Source: Acanthaster planci (taxonomy: Eukaryota > Echinodermata > Asteroidea > Valvatida > Acanthasteridae). Taken from it: a stretch of DNA of 23,124 bases. Under the pieces are notes generated by a model. That model worked only from the letters and a program-made list of their open reading frames with translations, was not told where the DNA came from and made no database searches. Both the position numbers and the translations under genes were made by a program. Below are positions 10,601-22,600 of this stretch, in pieces. The stretch lies in assembly GCF_001949145.1 (NCBI RefSeq), contig NW_019091355.1, forward strand, positions 4,676,385 through 4,699,508, given 5' to 3'. Each line of letters starts with the position of its first letter. Position 1 is the stretch's first letter.

Positions 10601-13600
10601 ACTATTCTCCTCACCGTTTGCCTCGCCCGGTTCCTGGACTTCGGGAGGGAACTCAACTGTAGGCTCTGTGGATATCTTTGGTAGGTTCTCTGTTACCGAC
10701 GACAACATATAGAGAGTAGGGGTCAGTTAGTACAATGGAGGGCAGATCAAAGTTATCACAAACGTTGGGTTGAAAGGCATTAAAACACATACATGTACAA
10801 GTATTATGATAGGTCAGCAGTTGTAACACATGTTAGCTGTTTTCAAATGTCCGTGCATTTGACGGGTTAACAATGCTTACAAGGATTTCACCTTGCAGAT
10901 GACCATTATTAACTTCGTTAGCATATTTTTATCTTTGCTTCATGACATTAAACATCAGCAAGCCTCCAGTCAACATTTTTAAGCTAACTCATCACTTGAA
11001 ACTTTGAAGGATTTCCATGCAAAGCTACGCGGCATCACCATCTTCGTTGGATAATGGGTTTTCTACGCCTATGCTCCATATCTCCCGATGCTTGGGTCGA
11101 CAACATGTTGCCAGATATTAGCCGCCCGCAGGTTCACTTGAGAGTTTGGGGGAGTTTAGATTTACAGCTCGGCTGGGTGGAGATGCTCATTACAAATGCA
11201 CCATGCAAAGATCCTGACGACTACCAGAGCACACCGCGCAATAACGTTTGTTCTCATCAGCACCACCTCTGTGCATCTTGTGGTAAATATTTCTAAAGTG
11301 CATTCACAAAACTTGACACTTTATGTTTGCAGTAATGCAGCACATGTCTTCGACACTGTGTAATTCCAGAAATTAGGGGTGCAAAAGTGTGACATTTTGG
11401 TGTCCCTTTTACATCTGACTTTTGTTATTTGATAAGGAAATATCACTGAATTGATTTCAAACTATTACTATTTGTTCGGTTGGTCATTTGCATTTATTCT
11501 TCACTCTTGAAAATTAGAAAAATGTGTTCCGAACTTACAAAATCATATGTCTATGTGACTGGGACACGAGGAAAAAATGGACCCTTAATTTCTGGAATTA
11601 CCCTACTATGAAATTAAAGAAAACTTGGACTGACATGAAAGAAGCAACTTTTATAAAACTCAAATGCTTAAAACTGTCCAAGTATTACTAAGTATTAATG
11701 TTTAGAGGCAGGAATTTACATAAACCTCACAGGGAAAAGAAATCAATTTGAAAATATTTTGGTGTCAAGATAAACAGATATAAAGCAATGGAAATGCAAT
11801 TCAGACTGTGTTAGAATTTTGGCAGAGTTAGCAATTTTCAAGCAGCAACTTGAAGCCCAAACAAACAAAGAAAAAACCTTCAGCCAGTCATGACAGCTGA
11901 CCACATCTATGCATAATTTCTGCATTTTTGTCATTCCAGAGTGATTAATAAACCTCCACAGTTTCAAGTTCCCCCCCCCCTTTACCTTTCAGAGAAAATG
12001 GGCATTCGTCCATGTCAGTTATATCAGGAGTTTTGGGCTCTGGAGGGCCTGCTGTCAGACAGAAGTAGACAAGTCCAAATTCAGAGAGACTTTCTCTTTC
12101 TGCCTTTTTCATACCCAAAAACACCAAATGGAGACGGTGATGAATTGATTTTTTTTTTCAGTTTGGATTTCATAATATGTCTACTTAGGAATAAAGCAGG
12201 ATAGCTCAGATGGAAATGAGACGGTTGTCTTTGGTGAGATTATGATGATCTTCAATGGACATGGTTTGAGCCTGATATAGAATTGATGGGTTAAATGCAT
12301 TTATAATGAGACCTTACAGAATTGAGATGATAAGCACGCAAGCGTGGCAATAAAAGTCAGAAGAAAAACATAATTACCCAGGAAAGTTTTTGAATGTCTT
12401 TAACCCCTTTGCGACGGATGACGGTAAAAGCCGCCGTAAAAATTGAGATCCTCAGCCCGCTTTTCAGCTATTATTCTCGGCCCACGCTCGAGCGAACACG
12501 GTGAAAGAAGACAGACCCTGGCTCTTGTATATATGGTGATTGGCCTTTGTGTGTAGCCCAGAAATGAAAAGACTGAATTTGCATCATGATCTCCAGCTTC
12601 ACAATAGTCCCCACTTTGAAAAGAGGCAACGGGAATGTGGAAGCGCGAGTAGAGCCACATGCCACCGAACAATTCCTTTTAACTTTGTAATTCAAAGCGT
12701 GCAGAGCACGCAGGGCCACAAACCGAGAATTTGCGGTTTGGCAGGTGGCCTTCGTGGCCAAGCGAGGCTGGAATTCTTGGAGTCGGCTTTCGGAAAAAAA
12801 TTCCCGTCGTCAAGGGGTTAAAGGACCATGGCACTTGTACAAAATTAGGATTCTCAAAGCAAATAAACATACATAGTAATGAATGGTGGCTTACTTAAAC
12901 GAGGATATCTAGCCCGTTGATAGCAAAAATGGGGAAATTAAACTCGAGATTTTCAACAAAAAAGTGGGAATCCACTAAAAAGCAGATATTTCACACCCCT
13001 GGACAAAATTTCATCAAAAAAAGATCTTTGCCTGCTTTGTGTGCTGCAATTCAGAACTCTCCAACAAGAGAGAAATTCACTTAGCTTGGGGCTCAAAGCT
13101 TGGCGGTTATACTAAATATGACCTTTGGTTAGGTCACAACCATGACTGTCATATTCTCCTTCACCTTGTCTGTCCTCTGAGGTACTGCTCAGGGGGCTCT
13201 CGGAGAACTGACGCTCCTCAGGCGATGAGTCACCTTCATACCGGTCCGAGTCTGGGGCTAACTCCACGACTGGGGCCGACGATTCGACCACGGGGGCAGC
13301 CTCTGCCATTGTTGTAAACTCTACAAAATTTTACAGTGAAGTCATTTGCTTCATCCATTTTACCTTTGTCACACTGGCAAATGCGCTTTTAAACTTATTC
13401 ACCTTTGGGGCAACGTAAGGAATCTAACTGACACACGGAAACCACTGTTGAGTACAGAAAAACCTCTCGATAAAAAGGGAGAGAGGTACAGGGTAGGAGC
13501 AAGCAAACAAAAAATTGGGAAGAGAACCAGGATAATTCACCTTTCTTGAAGGAATTAGCTTCAAAGAATAACAGCCATTACGGTGCATGTGCATTTATGC

Positions 13601-16600
13601 CTAGACAATTCCTGTCAACATCGAATGTAACTTGTGACTTTGGGAAAGCGTTAAAATGAAGTATTGAAATTAAACTGGGTACTCAAATGAATCGTGCATT
13701 CATCTGACTGGACACTCTGCGGCCAAGGGAAAGATGTCTATCGGTTACTGTACACTGATTTTAATCAACAATTTAAGTTGAAAGATGCCCCTTGGAAGCC
13801 AGGCAAAACCAACTTCTATGAGCTACTCCATGGGGGAATCTTCACAGAAGAAATTCAATTCAGCATTTAGCAAACAGTCGACTGGTACTGCTTGAGAAAC
13901 TCCTTGAGATCGGGCGTGGCTCAAAAAGTTCACGGAATCCATTTTCTTCAAGTACGATCAATCTTGCAACGAGAGGAATAAAAATCTTGGTCCTTTTTAA
14001 AAAATTTACCTAATGTGGCATTCTCAGGCAATTCCTGTGTCCGATCCCACAACTCCTGAATCTCCTTCTCATCATCTGAGGTCAGGAAGCTGGGCCCCAC
14101 CTCCTCGGGGCGTCTCCGGGGTGGGGCCGATTCTTCTGTGCTCACATCCTGTCCCTCGATAGGTTCTTCCTCCCCGACATCTCCCTCAGCTTGCTCGTAG
14201 GTTTTGGGCGCTTCTTCATCTTCAAATGCTTGACAAGAAACATGCAAAAATTCTCAGTACAAAATTTTGAGTTTTTTTTTTTCTTTTTAGCCGAATGTAA
14301 TGTCTGGACACCGAGAATATACCCAACAAAGGGCAGTGTTATTCTGGGTGAAAAACATGACTCAATCTCACAAACTGAGTCTTAAGGCCATTTTTTGGCT
14401 TATTCCCTTCCAGTTTGCATAAGAACCAGCAACCTGAGCTTTCTGTTTTGACGTATCGCTCAGTCTGGCATCCTGATGAGCAATGGACGTCATGTGGGTA
14501 AAAATAAAGTTGAGGGTTCCTGTTAATTTCCACTGCACAAGATTCTGTTCAATGCTTGTAAACATTTTCAAAAGGGGCTCTGGTGACTTGTGACTCGTAT
14601 TGTGGGATTGGGTCATGTTTGAGGCTCTGCCACACAAGCGTACAAAACAAGATAGTTCTTTAGAGTAGGCCAGGGGACGAATTCATCCAGTAGGCAGAGC
14701 AGGCACTGTGCCCAGGGCCTACAAAAAAAAAGGAGCTTACGCTGAACCTCAGTGCCCACGAACAAACCAGTGTGCCACAAAACATGAAACTACTCAAGTG
14801 TAAGAAGCGTTACAATTTTAGCCTCACCCTTTGAATTGTTAATTTTGGCAAAAGCTTTCAAAGCTGCTGCGTAACCTTGTACCGGCTAGCATCAAAGTAA
14901 AGTGCAATTCCCAAGCCCTATGGCCAGGTCTACGAAATTGGCGAGAAAACATAAAGCAGAGTAGGGCCTGCGAAGTACTGATGCCTAGGACTTAACTTTG
15001 GTGATAGGACCTGTAGAAAACTGGTGCCTTGGACAGGCAGAGCACAAATAGGGCCTATGAGTAATTTGCTGCTAAGACCTGTGGAAAACTGGTGCCTAAG
15101 ACCAACGGAACATTTATTCTGGCCTTGGTTTGAAGCTGTAAACTTACTAGGCATGGTGAATTCGTTGAGGGCTATGGCCAGCGCCTCAATGTCCTCTTGT
15201 GTGGCCCTGGGCTTGTCCTCTGGCACATCTGGTCTGTCAGCTGCATCAAACTGCTCATCAACTGGCGGCTGGAGGTAATGAATAATGCATAGAGAAACCA
15301 ATTTGCATGCATTGTGATTTGTGCAAGAGAATGAGATGGGGGTGGGCGGGATTACACTAACTTTATGCAAAGTGGGTATGAATATTCATCAGTGTGAGGT
15401 TAAGTAATGGCATGACCTGTGGGTAGAAATAATTTAATGATGTTGATTAATATTCGTAAGAATATTGGAAATGAACTGATCTCATTCCTCAATGGATATG
15501 ACAACATTCAATGGTTCTTGAAGGAAAAAAAAATCAGACGTTTATTGCACTTTCTGTTGCAAAAATAAAAGGTTTTTTAAGCAATTTGGGGGAAAGCTTA
15601 AAGAGAAAACAGAAATGGGCAAATTTGATTTGGGGGAAATATGGGTGAAAAATAATTTTCATATGGCAAGCAAATTAACATGAAAGAAAACAAGACACAA
15701 ATGGACGTAACACACAGATAAAACGATTCACACATATGACACGAAACACAAGAGTTTTCCACGGTTTCACCACACAGCACCTGTCTTTGTGTCACACAGT
15801 CACATCACTGTTCACTGCTCCTCTTGTTCCCACCACATTTTCCCCCACACGGACAAAACACAAAAGTTGGGTCAAATGTTTGCCCATTAAAAATGGGATC
15901 CAAACATTCTACAAAAGACTGAAGGGCTGACCATTTCCATGACATCCACAATATGTGGTTATTGTGTGAAGTCAGGATTGGAATGTAGGCAGACTTTTGC
16001 AGTTCTTTTATTTGAAAAAGACATGTACGTTCAACCCTAAAAGATCCGTACATAATGACAAAAGAAAAAAAAACAAAACAATATTTTTCTTAAGATATTT
16101 TTTGATTAACATCTGAGTTTTTAAACAAGAAATTCATAACAATTCTTTTTTTAAAAAGAGGATTACATACATTATCTACATTATAATCTTATAATAAGAC
16201 AAGCTTACAACTACGTGTACATACAAGACACACAAATACATAATGTTAGTGAAATGTTAACTGACTGATGCAAAGATGCAGCTTGATAAGTCAGGTAACT
16301 TTAGCCTGGCATTGCAGGTAAATAAATAAATATATATACGAGTATGCATTTTCCCCAAACAAGGTAAAAGAATGGGACTGGAGATATGACTTTGATATTA
16401 AGGAGGTTATTGTGGAAGAAGGAAGGGGGCGCTGTTCAAGGAAAAAGTCATGGGTAAGGGGGCAATATGGTGAATCGAACCATGTTGACAAGAGTAGTGA
16501 TTGTTGCACAAACTTGAACACGGCGGCTGGGAGGGGACGGAATGATATGAAAGCAGGCTGAATACAAGACCGTATTTTATATCTATAAGCAGAGCATCTC

Positions 16601-19600
16601 ATGATGAATGGGTAACGTTTCAATAATGGCACACTCGGTGAAACTCAGGGTCACTTCAATTCCTGTTAGGAATTATTGCATGGGAAATAAACTGCTAATC
16701 ACTTTGCCTGAGAAATTCCGCCAGGCCAGCTGTGAGATCGGACAGCATATTTTCAAGCCAGCCGGGGAATAAAATGGCAGGTTAAAATGATTCTTTGTAG
16801 CGGCAGTTTTCCAGGTTGTGCCTTTCTGATGTGTCGCTGTGAGACAGGCTCAAGCAAAAGAGTGCAAATTCAAGACAAATGTAGAAAATAACAAAGGATG
16901 CTGCAGGCTTGTGAAATTTTGCAATGTAAAAAACATAACAATAAAGAACAGTCAAAATTTTGAAATGATATATTAAAAATGCAAAATGTCACCACAATCA
17001 AAAACAAATGACACCTAGGATGTTTTTTAAATACTCTTGTTGAAGAACAGAATCGTAAAACATGAAATCATATACAATCTTTCGGGTCAACTTAAAACCA
17101 GTCACTTGAATCAGTACATAGGATCAATGCTCAGTATGTCAACTCAATTAATTAAATAAGATGCACAGTAAAAAATGAATAACAAAACATACACAACTGA
17201 AATTAAAGTTTCAAACAGGCATAAGTAATTATTACAACTCAAATAAATGCAACCCATTCTCAAAGAAGTATTTAATAAAAACTTAAATGGTTCAAATTGG
17301 ATATAAACCAAAGTTAAAAGCATTTTCATATCTCCCAGGATCAAACATCAACATAAAAATACAAAAAAATGCTGAACAAAGCTTCCTCATGCATATTCGA
17401 GATATGATGCTTTTGATATGAAAATCAGGATGAATGCACAATGCTCGGGGAAGGTGAGCAAGCAGACAGACATAAACGCATGCAACACGCCAGGTTTTCT
17501 CTTTCTTTTTTCTCTTGGGTTTGCGCTGCGGCTGGTTTTTTTGTCTTTTTGTTGGCATCCTTCAGTGATTGGTCGTCTTTTTAAGCGAGCAGTACCTCTG
17601 TGTGCAAGCTTGAAGACAGCTGGATCTCCAATTGGTCCTGTTCCTGAGAGAAACGTGAGAAAAGAGGGAAGGAGACAAATTAAGCTTAAATTCCGTCACA
17701 ATTTGGGAGTTTGAGTCCTCGTTTACACCTCTCCCACTAACTGCATATAAATATGATTAAAACCACTTGCGCTATCATTTCAGCAGGCTCTGCAAATATT
17801 GGACAGAGGGGGCCCAAGTTTTTTAACATCTAAAACTCATGAGGGAGAGGTGTAATTAGGCTAAACCTTCCCATCTGCAATCAGCGAAGCCATTCCGTGG
17901 ACAATCCTAGAGATCCTACTGGACTCACGATCCCCCTTAATTGATGCCTACCCACACCTGGACATGGAGGAAGCCAGTCACTCACTGTCACTCCAATGCA
18001 ATAATAAACACACTTGTGATATGTCGAAAAATCAGACTTGCTCTGAAGTAGTGGTTGTGTTTCAACTTTTTGTAACATCAGAGGCCAATGCTGAATTCAT
18101 TGATACCACAGAAAGGTTTCTGAAAGCATTTGAAAACCATAAGTCACATAGCATTTGACAAGATAACATATGACTGTAAGCAAGCACAATGTGGAGTGAG
18201 CAAAAATAAATAAAAAGCTTAGAAAATCAATGGAGGCAACGAAAGTAAAGGTTGTAATACATTGTGAAATGGCAAATGAAAGTCAACAATATGACAGCTT
18301 TGGCAAAATCACAAAAAAATATAGCACACATTTTAGAACGGAAAACCATTTATTAATAAAATTACACAATGCAGGTGAAACTGGCAAAGGCAAGCTTTTT
18401 TCAGGAAATGGGTGTGAAAAGTGTAAAGAATGAACTAACAAATTAATAAAAAAGGAATACTTTTCATATTTCAAGGGCTAAAAAGAAAATAATGAAACGG
18501 AAATGTACGGTGATAATGACTTAGTGAAACAAGGTTTTATTTCATGCTTCCATTAGCATGAATGACCATGAAAAGTGTGACAAGCTATGAGGTTCCTGAT
18601 GCATTATGGGATGCAAAAAAGCATCATGGGTAAACAAAACTGAAGGCTGTGGGAGGGGGCAAGACAGCAGCATTTGTGTACTTCAGCCACAATAAATGAA
18701 GGTGCAGAGTACGTGAAGCATTTCAGGGGCGATGATGATGAAACACAGAGGCAGAATGACGACGACAGGCATGATGCAAAAGCACAGCACCCTACCTCGG
18801 GGGTGGATTCCACAAAGGCCTGAGAGCTGGCTACCACAACCCTCTCGTGGTGTACCTCGGCATAAACAGTGCGAGTCGTGACCTCAGAGGATTCAGTGAA
18901 GCCACTTACAGGTTCCTGCTCCATGGTATCTGGAGGTGCAATTTCTGCCTCTTCCTGGATAGGCTCTTCCTCCATTGGCTCCTCATTTAGAGGGCATTCT
19001 TCCAGCTCCTCCACCTCTCGCTCCTGAGATGTTTCATCTTGAAGCTCTTGCATGGCTTCTGTTTCACCCTCAACTTCTTCCTCCTCTGCAAACTCTTGCG
19101 CATCTGTATGCTTCTCTGCTTCCATTTCTTCCTCATCTTGAGGTTCTGGCATCTCAACTTCAGCATCTCCTTCAACCACATCCTTGTCCACATCACCTTC
19201 GTCTGAAGCAAGGGCCTCATCTCTGGCACTTTCTTCTTCATACATCCCCTCATCCTCTTCACAAGGTTTCTCCTCCAGATCATCCTCAATCTCAGAATCT
19301 TCTGAAGGTGCACGATCTTGCAATCGGGGCTCTTCAAAGCTAGCCACGGCAACGGATCCGACAACTCCGACTGCCACCGGTTTGGTGGGGCTGTCAACCT
19401 CGTCATCCTTTCCCTCGACCTCCTGTCCAGGAGGAGGGGCCAGCTTGTGTGGCGGTGGCTTGTGGGAATCTTCCTCATCCCCTGGGGATGGAAGTTGGCC
19501 CTCGGATTCTGTAACAGGTTCTGGTACTCCAGGGAGAGTTATGGAATCAGCTGTTTCAACAGCTGGCTCTCCGAGGATAAAAGCAGACTCTTCAGTTGTC

Positions 19601-22600
19601 ACAATGGTCTGTGAGTAAAAAGACTCCTGAATAGTTGTTGCTTCTAAGAGACGGTCCTCTTGGATTTCTTCCTCAAGGCGAGCCTGAATATCACTGCTTT
19701 CCAACCTCTCACTTTCCTGAGCTAGGGCTTGTGCCTCATCTTCAGGGGATGGCAGAGGTGTAAGTGGCTGAAGGTCCTCCTTTGGCTCTTCTTCAATGGT
19801 TTGCTCCTCTTCTGGTTTTGGCTCCTGCTCTCGTGCTTGTTCATCCTCTTCTCTTTGTTCTTCTACTAGCTCTGGTGTTTCTTGCTGCTGCTGGTCAAGA
19901 GTCTCTGACTTGTCTTCCTGTTCTTCAAGGGGTTCTTGTATTCCTTCAGCTGCAGGTTGGACAAGCAGATTTGGATCGTAGTAAGCCTGCTCTGTTGGCC
20001 CATCAACCAACTGAACCTCTTCTTCCATGGCTTCATCTTCTCTTCGCTCTTGATCTTCAGTGACAGGTTCTTCTTGGAGCTCCTCTTTGAAGTCCTCTTG
20101 GTAGTCCTCTTCATAATGAGGAGCTGGCTCTGGAAGGGATTCAGGCGTGTCTGGCAGTTCTTGAATTTCTGGGGTCTGAAGGGTGTCATACTGCTCAGTC
20201 TGCTGCTGGAGATCAAGATCTTGTGGAACTTCTAAGATCTGCTCTTCTTGCTGGGTGTACACTGCTTCCTTCAATTCTCCATCAGACTCGATCGGCGAGT
20301 CTGGGATGGGGGTTATTTCTGGGGTTGGTGGTAAGACAGCTTCCTCTTCTAGCCCAGCCTGTTCTTCTCTCAGTGACAGATCTACTGGAGGAGCTACATA
20401 TGTATGCTCGACAGTCTCAGTTTCTTTGATGATTTCATGCTCAATTCCAAGTTTCTCCACATCATCTCTGAAGGAGGGTTCTCCAGATGGTGTTTCCACC
20501 AAATACTTTTCCTCAATTTGGATGACCTCCAAGCTAGATCTGCGGTCTTCTGTTTCAATCTCTGGACTGTGTCTGCCATCTTCTTTGTCACTGTCATCAC
20601 CTCTTGGTGTCTTCTCTGGGGTGTAAGCTGGAGATTCTATGATTGCTACATGCTCTTCTCGTAGATGTGTGTAACTCTGACTTGAGTAGGTTTCAGTGAT
20701 ATCGAGTATCTCTGGGATGTGAGGTTTTTCATGTTCCTCCTGCTTCTCATCTATCAAGTTATCTTCAATGTCAGCATCCTCTGATATACCTGCATCAGCC
20801 GAGTATTCCTCATCGACCTCCAGGTGATACTCATCTTCCAAAATGGGTTCAGATTTCCTTTCTTCTTCTGATTCCTCCAGCTGTGGAAATGGTGACCTTG
20901 GAATGTCATCAAGAACTTCATCAGTCTCCTCTTCAACTGATGGCTTCTCCTTAGCAACTTCCTGATCAACATCATATCTAAACACAGCCTCACTTTCAAT
21001 GTGTTTCTGGGTTTCCATGACTACCTCCTCAGTGACAGGTTCAGTTGCCTTTTCCCCTTCCTCAACTTCTTCTTCTTTGGGCTCCTCTAAAATTTCCTCC
21101 ACAACGTCTTCTGCAGGTTCTTCAGCCAGTACCTCTGCCTCTTCAACACCCATAGCTATTTCTTCTAGTTCCTCCTCTTCTTCCTTTTCTAGGGGCTCCA
21201 TTTCCCTTTCTTGTTCTGTCTCCTGTTCTTCATCCTCCATGGTCTCTAGCCTGACGTCTTCCTGGTATTGCACGGAAGGTTGCTCTGATTCTTGCTCCTT
21301 TGCTTCAATGTGCTCAACTAGTCGATGAACAGAAACACTCTCCTCAACTACTCTGATTTCCCTAGCAATGCCCACTTCAGCTTCAGCGACAGCCTCAGGG
21401 GTCAGCTCTGGTTCTTGTTGGTCCTCAATCTGCTCTTCCAGGGAATCTGGAATGTCTTCTTGACCCTCCGCCAATGCAGTGTCTTGTTCGTATTCCACTT
21501 TCACAACTTCTTGATCTTGCACGTCCTCTAGAACTTCCTCCTGATCTGATTCTTTTCCCATGATCTCAACAGGTTCTTCCGGAAGGAAATGCTGTTCGCG
21601 CTCTCCATGAACCTCCGATACAGTGGTCTGAACAATAGTTTGTTGCACAAAAGTACGCTTTTCTGTGTGGATAGTTTCATGGGTGCTGAACAACACTTGT
21701 TTTGGTTCCATAGGTTCTTTTCTTGCAAGTTCAACATGTTCCAGCTTTTGAGGTTCCCCAACATCTCTCTCTGGATATTCTTCCACTGCCGGTGCAGCCT
21801 CTTCCTCAATTCTTCCCTCTTCTACCACCAATTCTTCATGAAGTTCTGGTCCAGGTCCCTCGCTGAGTCTCTCTTGTGCAATTTCCTCTTCTTGGGGAAC
21901 AACATCTGGTACAATCTCTTCAGGGGCAACATCTTCCTCACTTCTTTCTTCCTCAACCTCTTTTTGAGGTTCCTGCTCAGGCTCCCCTAAGGTTTCTTTA
22001 GATGACAGTTTTTCTTCAAGTAAACATTCTGGGGTAACCTCTACTTCTGGTGCAGCTTCTTCCTCAACTCTTTCCTCTTTCAAAATGAACTCTTCTTCTG
22101 GTTCTTGTTCTGCTTCTTCATATTCTGCCTCTGGCACTGGTTCTTCCTCAATTCTTTCTTCTTCCGCAACTGCCTCTTCTTCAGGTTCTTGCTCAGGTTC
22201 CTCAGGCGGTTTCTCTGGTGCCATGTCCTTTTCAAGCAGAATTTCTGGGGCAACTTCTACTTCTGGTGCAGCTTCTTCCTCAACTATTTCTTCTTGCACA
22301 ATTACCTTCTCTTCTGGTTCTTCATAAGCTTTTTCTGGCACAGGCTCTTCCTCAATTCTTTCCTCCTCCACAAGTGCCTCTTCTTCAGGTTCCTCAGAGG
22401 GTTTCTCTTTTACAACTTCTTCTTCATGAGGAAAAACAGCTGGGACAACTTCCACTGCAGCTTCTTCCTCAATTCTTTCCTCTTCCACAACTGCCTCTTC
22501 TTCAGGCACTTGGTCAGGTTCCTCGTAAGATTCATCAGGTGCAACTTCTTCTTCTTTGGGAGGAACTTCTGGAACAACTTCTTCCTCGATTCTTACATCT

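Noticed and set aside
11054-11296. GC-rich open frame ending near a GTAAAT donor-like site
   Set aside because: No good acceptor, no matching phase to neighbours on either strand, and no protein pattern that I recognise.
16291-16632. Possible minus-strand exon after a TTTTTCCTTGAACAG acceptor near 16435
   Set aside because: No donor with a suitable phase follows, and the encoded sequence lacks the acidic, disordered character of the tail.
17292-17558. Basic minus-strand frame beginning KRQKNQPQRKPKRKKKEK
   Set aside because: It lies within the intron after the 48-bp exon, with no acceptor in frame and a quick loss of coding character; it is best explained by an A-rich intron.
18604-18795. 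Extension of the giant frame past 18796 to a stop at 18604
   Set aside because: The composition changes abruptly from acidic to Cys/Ser-rich exactly after the GAG/GTAGGG site, and the next exons fit the donor phase. An intron-retention end remains possible but unsupported.
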